From assembly GCA_018818125.1 (NCBI GenBank), contig JAHISQ010000127.1, forward strand, positions 1-48,616: a stretch of 48,616 bases of DNA. Reading direction: 5' to 3'. The notes beneath the pieces were generated by a model that was given only the letters and a program-made list of their open reading frames with translations, ran no database searches and was not told the DNA's origin. This DNA is from Candidatus Rifleibacteriota bacterium. Lineage in GTDB: Bacteria > Muiribacteriota > Ozemobacteria > Ozemobacterales > Ozemobacteraceae. The position numbers were made by a program, and so were the translations under genes. Each line of letters opens with the position of its first letter. The stretch's first letter is position 1. Positions 1 to 9,408 of the stretch are shown here, one piece after another.

Positions 1-54
1 CTTGGTGCTTTCAAGATCAACAATTTTTTCGGGGTCAAAGTTGGTGAAGTCCAT
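1..54 (-). CDS. Possible N-terminus of a leftward gene (partial)
   Basis: An ATG on the minus strand at 54-52 opens an 18-codon frame that runs off the left edge of the window. The peptide (MDFTNFDPEK, then IVDLESTK) reads like an ordinary protein N-terminus. There is no convincing Shine-Dalgarno sequence upstream, and the fragment is too short to recognise a family. If real, it diverges from the large rightward frame that follows. Its existence is uncertain. Confidence 0.3.
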   Translation of the reverse strand, partial: MDFTNFDPEKIVDLESTK

Positions 55-76
55 GTGTGATATTCTAATTCTCTGA

Positions 77-532
77 AGGCAAAAAGTACACGCTTTTCTT
101 GCGAGAAAATTTTTAGTACCGCGAATTATTGAGAAGATACCTTTCAGAACTGAATGGGATCCGATTACCAAGGCCTATGTCAGAAAGACGCTTCAGATTT
201 TTCCGAACCCTCAGACAGGCACTTTCTTTAACTCAAATCTTTCTGATATTAAAGATTTTACCTTTAATTACAAGGCTGAATTTTACGATGTTTATCTGCG
301 CTGGTATCAGTACACTTTTGGTAAGATCACACCACCGGTAATAGATAAAACGCTAAACCCGAAAATTCACCCCAAACCAGCTATCAACCCGATCTGGCGT
401 GTTGACGTCAGTGGTGTCTGGTATCCGACTATCGGCGATACCAAGGTAAACATCAGATACCGTTGGAATCGAGATTCCCTGAATAGCAAACACGAAAAAT
501 ACTACATCGAATACGGCAAGATCTTTGACGGC
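77..532 (+). other. In-frame upstream extension of the 1330-aa gene without a usable start codon
   Basis: Frame 2 is open from just after a TGA at 74-76 and runs without a stop into the 533-4525 gene. From about 128 onward the translation looks like real protein: rich in Tyr, Trp and Phe, and Pro-containing, with segments such as WDPITKAYVRKTLQIFPNP and NPIWRVDVSGVWYPTIGD. No ATG, GTG or TTG occurs in this frame before 533, and no signal peptide is visible. The true 5' end has therefore probably been lost or put out of frame by a rearrangement, frameshift or assembly join near 77-130. Confidence 0.6.
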
Positions 533-3500
533 ATGATCAAAATGAAAGATGTCATCAAAATGCTGGCTAATCTCGGCTTTGGCCAGATTGACGTGCCAGT
601 TTACATGGCTCTCGAAGGACCTGAGCCAAAACTTTACCTGGTAACTACTCCGGAGATTGTTAAAGGAGCAAGAGTTGCGCCCATGCCATATCGTGCGATA
701 CCAGAGTCAGACTGGCTGTCCGGTGCCGGCGTGATCCCGGGTTACACCCTGCATCCGACAACTCAGACCAGATCTCGTGGTTACATTCGAGAGTGCGCGA
801 TGCCGCCGGTATTTGGTGCCGATGGCAAGCCCAAGGCGGGGCCGGTTAAATACGTGTTTAACAAGATTTTTGATGTTAACAATGATGACAAGGTTGACAA
901 CGCTGATAAGGCTTTCTTTGACAAAGCCTTTCCGGTTGCTGACTTCAATGAAGATGGTAAAGTGGACGGCAAAGACTGCGGAAGCGTATGGCAACATGCG
1001 TTTATCAGCTTTCCCAAGGCATTTGATGGTCTCGCGGCGCAGATTCGTGCCAGATTTGCCGCTAACCCGGCGCTGCTGACCAATAGTCGTGTAATGGCCT
1101 TTGCTGGCCCTGTTGAGATTCCTGAGGTTTATGTTAACGATGGAATTACCAACCGCTATGTTCAGATCGGCTGGCGTGGTAATGCGCTCGTCGGTGAATT
1201 TTACATACAGCCGATTCCGGGTGCTTCTTCGAAGAATTTCAAGTTTTCTTCAACGGTGATGACCTACAACACCAAAAGCGACCCAGGTGTTACCGGTGCG
1301 AATTTCCTCCCAAATCTTGGGCCACAGCCACAACCAACACTGGCTCAGCTTTATCGTAAATCTACAATTGATTTTCCGGATGGCACTTTGCTTGGCAGAC
1401 TTAAAAAGTTGACTGTCGAAGTCTATCCAAAAGGCGCATTTTATAACAAGGTAAATGGAACCAGTGCCTGTGTGCACGGGCTTGGTGACCCATGGGGAGT
1501 CGGCGCTCTTGAATCTGTTGAATCAGGCTGGATGGGAAATCTCTTTATCTTTGGTGATGCAGATGGTAACGGTTATTATGACAAAAATGATATGGCACAA
1601 TGGGATAAAGTCAAAGCCATGGATGGTTTTTTGCTGTCTGGTGTCTGGCAGCATAAAATAGGAGTGGCGCCGGGTGCGGCTGTGCAGACCGATAATGATA
1701 AGTCATTTCGGGTAATTGCCGGCGGCAAGTTCTCAGTTTATCCGCCAGACGGTGTTTCCGACTTTGTTCATAAAGAATCATATAACTATAAGTTTCTCAA
1801 TCCGACAATCTGGGCTTACGATCCTGCTGATAGCAACCAGTTCTCTCTGGGTAGAAATTTTGTGCTTGAAGGCGGCTCATCTGACCCGGAGAAGCCCAAA
1901 GAACCGCCGAAACCACCAACAGAGGTACGATCTCTGCCAACCAGTATCGTCGGTCCGAATGATTTCCCGGAAGACATTCCGCAAACCTGGACTCTTGCTG
2001 GTGCTGAAGAGGTCATAATCAAACCAGGTGAATGGCAGCAGACATGGACAATATCTCCGTCTGTTCCAGGCGGTAATGGTGCCGGAACTCGCTTTACATA
2101 TGAATTTCTGCAGGCCGGTAAATACACTGTCATTCATACTGTTAAATATACGCAGCGTATTGTAACTGCGGTAACAGATGGTCTTGGTATTATTGTTTAC
2201 TATGCTGCGACCGATATTCCGCAGACCAGAACGCTAACCTACGATGTGCGCGTTTATGACCACACTCCGGCCGACTTCGCCGACCCGATTCTTACTCTCA
2301 ATGGCCCGGGCAATACAGCTACTTATGCGCCGCAGTGGGGCGTCGATGCTGTTGCTTTGCGAGCAAGAGACTTTCCGTCAGCTTTCAAGGCTTATCCTGA
2401 AACCAGTCCGACCGATGTCACAAGAGTTGGCATACCTGCCATGACCAATAACGACTGGGTTTATCTGCGAGCTGCAGTTAACGGCAAGGAACATCTCGAC
2501 GAGAATTTCGACCTGGTCAACGCCGCTGGCACAAGCTATGATTACAAGGCAAAGCTTGAGCTCAAGTTTGCCCGCAATGTTAACGAAACTTCCGACCTCA
2601 ACGAGAGTAATCTGGCCGGAAGCGAGCACCTGGAAGCGTTCAGCGGTATCCTGCTTGAGCGCCCGATTCGCATGAATATTGAGGTTAAACGGCAGCAGCC
2701 TGGCGGAGCAATCGAAGCCTGGCGGAGCTTCAGCTATCTGCCGGACAGAAACTCCCAGGGCACTCTTGACGTCGATAAATCGGCTATGGCCACTTATCTG
2801 GTAAGAGTTGGCAGTCGCTATGTCGAAGTTAAGACGGTTTCCTTTACTTCTGATTATGCATGGGATCTGCCGCTTCCGACTTTCCCGAACGAAGGTTATG
2901 AAACCATAGTTACTCTGGTTTGTACGAGACGCGATTATTATCTTGATCATCCGAGCCATGAGGCATCTAACAAGACAAGGTTTGGCGCTGATTACAGTCG
3001 CCTTGTTCTCAATAACGACGGTAAAATCCGATACCTGGATCGTGATATGACCAGTATCTGGCGCCGAAAAGCTTTTACCGTTGACGTTACCCCGCCGACC
3101 ATCGCCAAATTCCAGGAATTTAACGGTGCTGGCGGTATGGATGCGATCGTCAGTAACATCATTTATGGCAACAGTGGAGATCAGACTAAATATCTGATTG
3201 GTATCGAAGATAACCATCCTGGATTTGGTCCTAACGATGGTCTCAAAAATGGTGGCACCAGACGCTCGTGGTATCCACGTATGTGGTTCCAGAAAATCGA
3301 CGGTGCAGCAGGCAGGTTTACTCTCAGCGCCAAAGATGGCTATGAGTTTCCGATGATTCTGCCTGCGCTTAAGGATAAGCTCTCTACCGCTGCCGATGGC
3401 GATCTGTCACCCGACATCGACAAGTTCAACCTGGAGCGCATTGACGGGCATCGTCTGGCATTGCTTGAACCTACCAGTAAAGAACTGCTTGGTACTCCGG

Positions 3501-4525
3501 GTAATCGCGAAATGACGATTCAGCACCAGTTCTCGAATTACATAGCCGGTAAGATCAAGTATTTGATTGAGATCGAAGATGGTTCGCGCAACTATGTGCG
3601 TCAGGAAGGCTATTACAATCTGCTCGACAACAAGCGCCCCAACCTTGATCTGCGTCTGGCAACAGCGAAATACCAGCCGTTGCCTGATGATGGCAGTCTC
3701 AAGCTGCTCTCAGGCATAGCTAAAGATACGCCGTTGGGACCCTCTGCTCAGCCATTCGGTTCTTTGATCTGGGCGAGCGCTGCAGTAAAAGATCGAGTTA
3801 AGGGTGCAAAGTCAGGTTTGTTCAATGTCTGGAGACATGTCTACAATGTGCCTGATCAGAAGTTTGTTGGTGGTACCTTCAGCAGTGAGTTCACTCTTCC
3901 TGGCTATACTTACGATCGCAAAGCTTCACTCAATTCTGGAGCCAACTATGTGATCTCCGAGAAGAACATCAGCAAAATGGATGACCCGATAATAAAACGG
4001 GCTGATACAGACATTAAAGCCGCGTTTATTGTTGCCAACCCTGGTGCTCTCGGATTTGCTGAAGACGAATTGATCATGTTCGATCTGTCGGTTCGTGATA
4101 ATATTCTGTTCTGGCAGAACGATGCAGAGGCTCCGTTTGGCAGACCTGTCGCCAGCAACAACTTCAAGAGCATCTATTACAAGTTCAAGGAAGATGTAAA
4201 AGATGAGCACGGAGTGGTATACTTCAAGGAATTTGAAGACAAACCGGTCAAATCTATGGAGGATGTTGCGCCGCTGCGTTTGTTAAACGCCGATGGAACA
4301 CCACTTTCATATGTTTTCCGTGTGGGTAATGCTGACGTTAAAACCGGACTTAAGAACAAGAGTGGTAACTCCAGTGGCACTAATTCATTCTATCTCAAGG
4401 TTATTGATCTTGATGGCAACTCGCGGGAACTCGAAATTGACTTCCCGATCATTCCGAGCCGCTTCCAGATCCGTGTTCTTGAGTCTACTACCGAAGCAGA
4501 GCGCAGCGGAACTGGAGCAAAATAA
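533..4525 (+). CDS. Large surface/secreted-type protein with dockerin/EF-hand-like Ca-binding loops
   Basis: This is a very long protein of beta-rich, Ig/PKD-like character. Two adjacent calcium-loop motifs of the dockerin/EF-hand type lie near residues 114-125 (DVNNDDKVDNAD) and 137-148 (DFNEDGKVDGKD), and a third lies near 342-354 (DADGNGYYDKND). Around residues 505-545 there is a PKD-like stretch (FLQAGKYTVIHTVKYT). ATG 533 is only the first usable start: the coding frame continues upstream with protein-like sequence, so the true N-terminus, and any export signal, is missing. The stop lies directly before three coupled pseudopilin-like genes, which suggests a large exported component or substrate of that apparatus. 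The exact family was not recognised. Coding status is certain; function is inferred. Confidence 0.75.
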   Translation: MIKMKDVIKMLANLGFGQIDVPVYMALEGPEPKLYLVTTPEIVKGARVAPMPYRAIPESDWLSGAGVIPGYTLHPTTQTRSRGYIRECAMPPVFGADGKPKAGPVKYVFNKIFDVNNDDKVDNADKAFFDKAFPVADFNEDGKVDGKDCGSVWQHAFISFPKAFDGLAAQIRARFAANPALLTNSRVMAFAGPVEIPEVYVNDGITNRYVQIGWRGNALVGEFYIQPIPGASSKNFKFSSTVMTYNTKSDPGVTGANFLPNLGPQPQPTLAQLYRKSTIDFPDGTLLGRLKKLTVEVYPKGAFYNKVNGTSACVHGLGDPWGVGALESVESGWMGNLFIFGDADGNGYYDKNDMAQWDKVKAMDGFLLSGVWQHKIGVAPGAAVQTDNDKSFRVIAGGKFSVYPPDGVSDFVHKESYNYKFLNPTIWAYDPADSNQFSLGRNFVLEGGSSDPEKPKEPPKPPTEVRSLPTSIVGPNDFPEDIPQTWTLAGAEEVIIKPGEWQQTWTISPSVPGGNGAGTRFTYEFLQAGKYTVIHTVKYTQRIVTAVTDGLGIIVYYAATDIPQTRTLTYDVRVYDHTPADFADPILTLNGPGNTATYAPQWGVDAVALRARDFPSAFKAYPETSPTDVTRVGIPAMTNNDWVYLRAAVNGKEHLDENFDLVNAAGTSYDYKAKLELKFARNVNETSDLNESNLAGSEHLEAFSGILLERPIRMNIEVKRQQPGGAIEAWRSFSYLPDRNSQGTLDVDKSAMATYLVRVGSRYVEVKTVSFTSDYAWDLPLPTFPNEGYETIVTLVCTRRDYYLDHPSHEASNKTRFGADYSRLVLNNDGKIRYLDRDMTSIWRRKAFTVDVTPPTIAKFQEFNGAGGMDAIVSNIIYGNSGDQTKYLIGIEDNHPGFGPNDGLKNGGTRRSWYPRMWFQKIDGAAGRFTLSAKDGYEFPMILPALKDKLSTAADGDLSPDIDKFNLERIDGHRLALLEPTSKELLGTPGNREMTIQHQFSNYIAGKIKYLIEIEDGSRNYVRQEGYYNLLDNKRPNLDLRLATAKYQPLPDDGSLKLLSGIAKDTPLGPSAQPFGSLIWASAAVKDRVKGAKSGLFNVWRHVYNVPDQKFVGGTFSSEFTLPGYTYDRKASLNSGANYVISEKNISKMDDPIIKRADTDIKAAFIVANPGALGFAEDELIMFDLSVRDNILFWQNDAEAPFGRPVASNNFKSIYYKFKEDVKDEHGVVYFKEFEDKPVKSMEDVAPLRLLNADGTPLSYVFRVGNADVKTGLKNKSGNSSGTNSFYLKVIDLDGNSRELEIDFPIIPSRFQIRVLESTTEAERSGTGAK

Positions 4526-4526
4526 C

Positions 4527-5045
4527 ATGGGTCGTTGTGGTGGTGCCAGGTCATTGCGTGGCCTGACGCTTGTCGAAGTCGTGATTGGTATGACCATCTT
4601 TGCCTTCGCGGTTGTACCTCTCGTTGGCCTGTTTGGCCGTGGCACCACCTTCACCCAGGTTAATGCCGACCATCTCTCGGCAATGCACAGCAGTTCATCG
4701 TATTTACGGGCGCTGATGGGACTGCCTGGTCGAGATATCCCGCTGGGTAGTCCGGTCGAGCTCAATAAGACCTTTGGCTCAGACCCGGCAAACTGCGTTC
4801 TCATTCCCTCCAGTGCGGTGATAAACGGCACTGAGTTTACGTATCGTTTGCGCACCAGGTATGTGACCAGAGATGCTGACGAGACCGATTTCTGGTTTGA
4901 TACCATGCCAGATCCCGACCATACAGCCTCTCTCACTGCTTATAAACAGTATTTCCGTCTGGAAATGGAAGTTCTCTGGACATCAAAGATGTCTGGTACT
5001 ACCGAGCGCTTAAATCTCTTTGTTTACAAGGCGGATCTTGGATGA
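4527..5045 (+). CDS. Type IV prepilin-like (pseudopilin) protein
   Basis: ATG 4527 follows the previous stop by one base and has a GGAG Shine-Dalgarno at 4514-4517, so the longer frame beginning at 4293 is not the start. The 172-aa product begins with a class III prepilin signal: a basic leader ending in Gly, then LTLVEVVIGM with Glu at mature position 5, followed by a hydrophobic helix and a globular C-terminus. Prepilin peptidase would cut after the Gly, and the product would join a type IV pilus or type II secretion-like pseudopilus in the inner membrane. It overlaps the next gene by ATGA, so translation is coupled. Whether it is a major or minor pilin cannot be said. Confidence 0.85.
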   Translation: MGRCGGARSLRGLTLVEVVIGMTIFAFAVVPLVGLFGRGTTFTQVNADHLSAMHSSSSYLRALMGLPGRDIPLGSPVELNKTFGSDPANCVLIPSSAVINGTEFTYRLRTRYVTRDADETDFWFDTMPDPDHTASLTAYKQYFRLEMEVLWTSKMSGTTERLNLFVYKADLG

Positions 5046-5572
5046 AAAGGTGCCAGAGCCGGCGGGGTTTAGTCATTGTTCTGGTTGTAGCAACACTAAC
5101 TACTTCGCTGATTTTTGCAGCCTTCCTGTTAACCCGCTCACTTGGCCAGAATTATGAAAAGATCGCGACCAGCGAACGGACGCAGCTGGAACTGCTTTGT
5201 ATCTCAGTCATCGAAGCTGCCAAGCTCAAAATTCGTGCTAACCCGACCGAGCTTTATGCTGCGTTTCGTTACATGCACGACTTACCGGTTGCTAAACGCA
5301 CAGATGCATTATATAACGCCTTTTTGAACGATCTTAAACTCGAAGTTATCGATAACCGTTTTGCGGTCGAAAGCCCAGGTCGGACTGCCAGAGTCACCTC
5401 TATTGAGCGCATTGGACTTACTAAACGTGAAAATGCACTTGAACCAGGCTATACCGAAGACTATATCCGCATTACCGCGGCGGCGTCTTCGCAGATACTG
5501 CTGGCCGGGGACCTGAAAAGTGATGTGACCATGAAAGTAACTATACAGATGTTGAAAATGGAAGACCGATGA
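5042..5572 (+). CDS. PilX/GspK-like pseudopilin-cluster protein
   Basis: This 176-aa protein has a short basic leader (MKRCQSRRG), a single N-terminal hydrophobic helix (LVIVLVVATLTTSLIFAAF) and a soluble region. The leader resembles a prepilin signal but lacks the Glu at position 5, as in GspK/PilX-type minor pseudopilins that cap or prime the fibre. It overlaps both neighbours by ATGA (5042-5045 and 5569-5572), so the three genes form one coupled unit. Assignment rests on the N-terminus and position only; the C-terminal domain was not recognised. Confidence 0.7.
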   Translation: MKRCQSRRGLVIVLVVATLTTSLIFAAFLLTRSLGQNYEKIATSERTQLELLCISVIEAAKLKIRANPTELYAAFRYMHDLPVAKRTDALYNAFLNDLKLEVIDNRFAVESPGRTARVTSIERIGLTKRENALEPGYTEDYIRITAAASSQILLAGDLKSDVTMKVTIQMLKMEDR

Positions 5573-6231
5573 GAAGTTTTTTTAAACTCACCAGATCAGG
5601 GGTAACACTGGTTGAGGTGCTCATTGCAGCGAGTGTTATGGCTGCTGTTTCGTTAGTAATCATGCAGTTTACCAGCTGGATGACCAATGCCCAGAAGATT
5701 ACCGGCTGGAAGCAGAGCGCAATAGATGAACAGCGGATTAATGAACTTTTCTGGCAGAAATATTTTTCGGGTGCGACCAGCCGTATTGAGTCGTTGGTTG
5801 TTGATGCTCAGGGCGTGATTACATCGCCGGCGGTTATTGCAACAGAACCAGTAAAAATAAGAGGCGCCGGTGTTGGCGATCTGATGGCGGGTTATCCGGC
5901 TGATGGCAGTGAGTGGCCGATCTGGACCTTTAATACCTACGAAAAAGAAGCGGCAACCAATAATTATGTTGAGTCCACGGTGATCGGTTATCTCAAGGGA
6001 GTTTCGCCACACATCGAATTCTATGGGCGGGTGAGCCGTGGTGCTGCCGTAATTTCGCAGCATAAGCTGATGAGCAATGTTTTGTCGATCAGCGGTTCTA
6101 CCAGGAACTTTACAGACGAGAACGTAACAGTGCTTACTGTTAATTTTGTGGTTAACCACCCCCTACATACAAATATTCAGGTGCGTAAACAGAGTAATTT
6201 TAGAATTTCTACAATTCTTGAGTCATTTTAG
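5569..6231 (+). CDS. Type IV prepilin-like protein (PilW/GspJ-like)
   Basis: This 220-aa protein carries a clear prepilin signal near residues 9-25: leader ending SG, then VTLVEVLIAASVMAAV with Glu5, followed by the usual N-terminal helix and a larger C-terminal domain. Length and order (pilin, PilX-like, then a longer pilin) resemble minor pilin operons such as pilV-pilX-pilW. It is translationally coupled to the preceding gene by ATGA and followed 21 bp later by a secreted protein gene. Confidence 0.82.
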   Translation: MRSFFKLTRSGVTLVEVLIAASVMAAVSLVIMQFTSWMTNAQKITGWKQSAIDEQRINELFWQKYFSGATSRIESLVVDAQGVITSPAVIATEPVKIRGAGVGDLMAGYPADGSEWPIWTFNTYEKEAATNNYVESTVIGYLKGVSPHIEFYGRVSRGAAVISQHKLMSNVLSISGSTRNFTDENVTVLTVNFVVNHPLHTNIQVRKQSNFRISTILESF

Positions 6232-6252
6232 AAAATTTCAGGAGAAAATAAG

Positions 6253-6900
6253 ATGTCTAAGACAAATATCAATAAGTTGACCAGTATATTTATCGGGGTG
6301 TTCCTGTCTATCGCGCTTACTGTGCCTGGTTTAGCCGACAACACTGTGCCAGCGCTTCCAACTGTTGATACCGAGACTGTGATTGATCCTGCCGTTCCAG
6401 GTGCTGATGCGGTGACTATGGTCGAGCCTGCAGGACAGCAGTCTTTCTTTGTCGGACTGCAACCTCAGCATAAATTGTATGTTCAGGGATATTTGATCGA
6501 TGCTTTGCATTTTGCGCATAATTCTTATGGTTATGTTGCCTGGTCGATGCGTTCATCCCGCCGCAATCTTCAGGAAACTCTTTTCGAAGTGCATCTTAAA
6601 CAACTCGAATATTTCATTGCTCAAACTATAGGTTTGGCGGATCTATCGATGAGGCTTACCCCTGACAGCAACGGTCTGCCAGAGATCAAGGTGCAGCTCG
6701 AAGAATTGAGCCGTGCGGTAAAGCTTATGCTCGAAGAAAACAAGGTTGCTGCTGATGTAACTGAACCCGGTTCAAAGGTAATTGAATCTGGTAAAATTCA
6801 TGAGCAGGTTGGCAAGGCTATTCCGGCGCTGGTTGCCAATTTGCAGAAGGCTTTGCAGGAACAGGCTTCTGCTTCTGCCCAGCTTAATTTTAGCAAGTAA
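6253..6900 (+). CDS. Small secreted protein of unknown function
   Basis: ATG 6253 has a good Shine-Dalgarno (AGGAG, about 6240-6244). Residues 1-29 form a Sec signal peptide: Lys-containing n-region, hydrophobic core IFIGVFLSIALTV, and a likely signal peptidase I site at GLA/DN. The 215-aa product is otherwise Ala/Glu/Leu-rich and probably helical in its second half. It is the last gene of the pilin-like unit, so it may be a periplasmic accessory of that apparatus. No family was recognised. Confidence 0.7.
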   Translation: MSKTNINKLTSIFIGVFLSIALTVPGLADNTVPALPTVDTETVIDPAVPGADAVTMVEPAGQQSFFVGLQPQHKLYVQGYLIDALHFAHNSYGYVAWSMRSSRRNLQETLFEVHLKQLEYFIAQTIGLADLSMRLTPDSNGLPEIKVQLEELSRAVKLMLEENKVAADVTEPGSKVIESGKIHEQVGKAIPALVANLQKALQEQASASAQLNFSK

Positions 6901-7050
6901 TTTACAGACAGTCACAAAACCTTTATATTGTTGCTGCTCTTAGCCTGAACTCTCTTGGTCTGCGTGTCCTGTTTTTTTATGAGTCGCGCTGATAGCTGGT
7001 TTTATCGTGCTTTTATACTTTATGCAATTGAATAGAAAACAGGTTTTGAA

Positions 7051-8313
7051 ATGACTTCAAGAGTTTCGAAGCTGATTTTCATGATCGCTGCTGGCTTTAT
7101 TCGGTTTTCTGGCCGGAATGTCGGGCTCAGGTTTTTTGGAGTGATTTTTGTGCTAGCCTGTGTCTTTGGCCTGTCACCGTTGACGGCAGAGGATTCTAGA
7201 GTCAGCATTCCGCTGGAAAAGACTCGTCTTGCTTACCAGATGCAGAAGTGGCAAGACGTTGTGCCTGCGGCCGGCGAACTTCTTGCTGCAGCTCCTGAGC
7301 ATTTGGAAGGTCACTTTATGCTGGCAATTGCCGAGACCAGGCTTGGGCAACACGAAGCAGCCATCAAGCGGCTAACCTGGCTAAATTTTAAAGTTGCTGA
7401 TAGCGCTGTTTATCGACACTCTCTGGCCGAAGCTCTGTTGGCGGCCGGTCTGGTCGAGCAGGCGATAACTCAGGCACAGTATGCCGTTCAGCTGGCACCA
7501 GCTGAACCTATGTATAACAGTTTTCTTCAACGTATTTCTGCAAAGGGCGAGGTTAAGACAGTTCCCGCGACCCCGACTGATATAGCTGGAGTGTTTGTGT
7601 CGTCAGCACCAGTTGTTAAAACACCCATGCCAATTAAAGAGAAGACTGTCAGCGAGTTTGAGGAATACATAAAATCGGTGGCTGACAGCTGCGACAAAAA
7701 TGCAGACCAGGAAATGCAGCTGATTTTTGCAGCTGTTACTGCGAAGCCAGAATTGATGGCTGATCCCAACTGGTCATTATTACAAAAACGTTTAAACAGA
7801 CCTGATAAAGACTTGTATAAAGAGGCGATCAGGCAGTTTTTGCTCTGGAATTCCGGGGAACAGAGCCTCAAGGAATACGAGAAATTTATTGGTCAGTCAC
7901 GCGTAAAAAATCTTGCCTGGCAGAGCGACGAAAATCTTCAGAAAATTGCTGAAAATCTGGCCAGATACGGTGTTACGCCCGGGCGAAAGCCTGAATCGGC
8001 AGTGTTGTCAATGGGCTCGCTAAGCTGGTTCGAATCGCTCGACGAGAATGTTCGAGTGGCTTTTTTTGATGCGCGTTACGATGATGCCTGGACTCTTCAT
8101 ACTGCTGCTCATGAATCTGAGACTGGTGGCCTTGCCGCCTACCAATCGGCAAGGCTTGCTCTTGAATTATGGCAGTTAAATAATTTTAAACACGAATGGC
8201 TGGAGATTGCTCAGAAACACCTTAAAGAGTGTGTGAATAATGGTGTGTGGCGAGAGAATGCTGAAATTTTGCTGACTGAGGTCACCGGCATGCTCGAGGG
8301 AAAAGTAAAGTAA
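7051..8313 (+). CDS. Exported TPR-repeat protein
   Basis: The 420-aa product has an N-terminal hydrophobic segment (about 27-46, ending LSPLTAED) that acts as a signal peptide or anchor. Tetratricopeptide-type helical pairs follow around residues 50-165, with recurring pattern such as AAPEHLEGHFMLAIAETRLGQHEAAIKRL. A low-similarity helical C-terminal half follows. TPR domains bind protein partners. Its stop overlaps the next start by one base (TAATG), and the two genes probably encode partners at the membrane. The 150-bp gap upstream presumably holds its promoter. Confidence 0.7.
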   Translation: MTSRVSKLIFMIAAGFIRFSGRNVGLRFFGVIFVLACVFGLSPLTAEDSRVSIPLEKTRLAYQMQKWQDVVPAAGELLAAAPEHLEGHFMLAIAETRLGQHEAAIKRLTWLNFKVADSAVYRHSLAEALLAAGLVEQAITQAQYAVQLAPAEPMYNSFLQRISAKGEVKTVPATPTDIAGVFVSSAPVVKTPMPIKEKTVSEFEEYIKSVADSCDKNADQEMQLIFAAVTAKPELMADPNWSLLQKRLNRPDKDLYKEAIRQFLLWNSGEQSLKEYEKFIGQSRVKNLAWQSDENLQKIAENLARYGVTPGRKPESAVLSMGSLSWFESLDENVRVAFFDARYDDAWTLHTAAHESETGGLAAYQSARLALELWQLNNFKHEWLEIAQKHLKECVNNGVWRENAEILLTEVTGMLEGKVK

Positions 8314-9386
8314 TGAAGAGGCTTGAGATTATACTGTTGCTGGTAATTATTGTGTTCTTTGGGGCAACAGCCTATTACTTTCATAACAAATATTACAGAG
8401 CAGATTTGCCGGAGAATATAGCACCTCTGGAATCTATTTTTTCAATTGAAGTAGCCGGCCCTCATCAGTTGCCAGATGAGAAAAAGCTGGTCGCAGAAGT
8501 CGCTGATACATCAACAGCATCGTCAGCGGTTGCCGCTTATGAGACCACGCCCACGTCGATTGATCTGGTTACTGGTAAAAAGCTTTCCAACGATCTTTTG
8601 CTCTGGCCATTGAATAAAAATCCAGATTTCTGGTTATTAAGGGCATATGTGAGGCAGCAAAACTGGCAAGTTGCAGCGCAGGTAATCGAAGAGGCTCTCA
8701 AGAAACCTCAGCCATGGCATCTGCGTTTTGCTTTTGGCTGGTTTGCCTCGCGAATTGAGTTTATAAGATGGCTTGAACAGAAGCCAGAGCTGATAGCCGG
8801 GCAGGTTAAAGATGCGGTGAGCGCCATGGTTGGAGACTTTCCGGAAACATTTTCCGGAAAGGGATTTGCGCTGGGAGTTGGTTATCTTGCTTCAGACAGC
8901 GAAAAAATCATGGTCGTTCCTGCGCAGTCGGAGCTGATTGCATCTGTTGCTGCAATGTTGTTGTCGTTTGTAAACGACTCTGATCATTTTGTCCGCTGCT
9001 TTCTTCGCAACCAGATCAGAAGCCAGAGATATTGTCAGAAGCTTTGCCGTTCGGCAAATATGCTGCTGGAGCCCCCGGAGATCTCTGAACGTTATGCCGC
9101 AGTAGATTATCTTTATCAGGCGAGATTGTTGCAGATGGCTAATCTGGGCGTAGTAAGCAGGGTTAGCGCAGAAACGCTCCGGTCAGATATTGAAGAAAAT
9201 TGGAGTCTACCAAATTTGCCGGTGTGCAGTGGTCATCTGCTCACATTTAGTCGAAATCAATGGGGTTGTCCGCTGCACGAATCTCTAGATGTACCATTGG
9301 AGGCGGATGCGGAAGACTTTATCGATGGGGCATGGGCGGTATTTTTGTTGTGTCATCCACAAGTGAATTCTGATACCTTTGATTGA
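8313..9386 (+). CDS. Membrane-anchored protein of unknown function, coupled to TPR protein
   Basis: This 357-aa protein starts with a single transmembrane helix at residues 4-22 (LEIILLLVIIVFFGATAYYF), followed by a mostly helical periplasmic region. No catalytic motif is visible. The start codon overlaps the stop of the TPR gene, so the pair is translationally coupled. Helical content (for example WLLRAYVRQQNWQVAAQVIEE) suggests diverged TPR-like packing. Function cannot be assigned. Confidence 0.65.
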   Translation: MKRLEIILLLVIIVFFGATAYYFHNKYYRADLPENIAPLESIFSIEVAGPHQLPDEKKLVAEVADTSTASSAVAAYETTPTSIDLVTGKKLSNDLLLWPLNKNPDFWLLRAYVRQQNWQVAAQVIEEALKKPQPWHLRFAFGWFASRIEFIRWLEQKPELIAGQVKDAVSAMVGDFPETFSGKGFALGVGYLASDSEKIMVVPAQSELIASVAAMLLSFVNDSDHFVRCFLRNQIRSQRYCQKLCRSANMLLEPPEISERYAAVDYLYQARLLQMANLGVVSRVSAETLRSDIEENWSLPNLPVCSGHLLTFSRNQWGCPLHESLDVPLEADAEDFIDGAWAVFLLCHPQVNSDTFD

Positions 9387-9408
9387 GCCACTTTTCGGGG
9401 GTTGAGTT

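Noticed and set aside
129..341. TTG-initiated 70-codon frame as the start of the first gene
   Set aside because: It is in frame 3, while coding-like sequence over the same bases is in frame 2.
2378..3217. 279-codon minus-strand open frame inside the 1330-aa gene
   Set aside because: The plus frame is continuous and protein-like; the minus frame has no ribosome site or recognisable features.
4293..4526. Longer N-terminus for the first pilin gene
   Set aside because: The prepilin signal and a GGAG ribosome site fit ATG 4527; the upstream part lies inside the previous gene.
8026..8040. tRNA T-loop-like GGTTCGAATC
   Set aside because: Lies inside the TPR coding sequence with no acceptor stem or anticodon arm around it.
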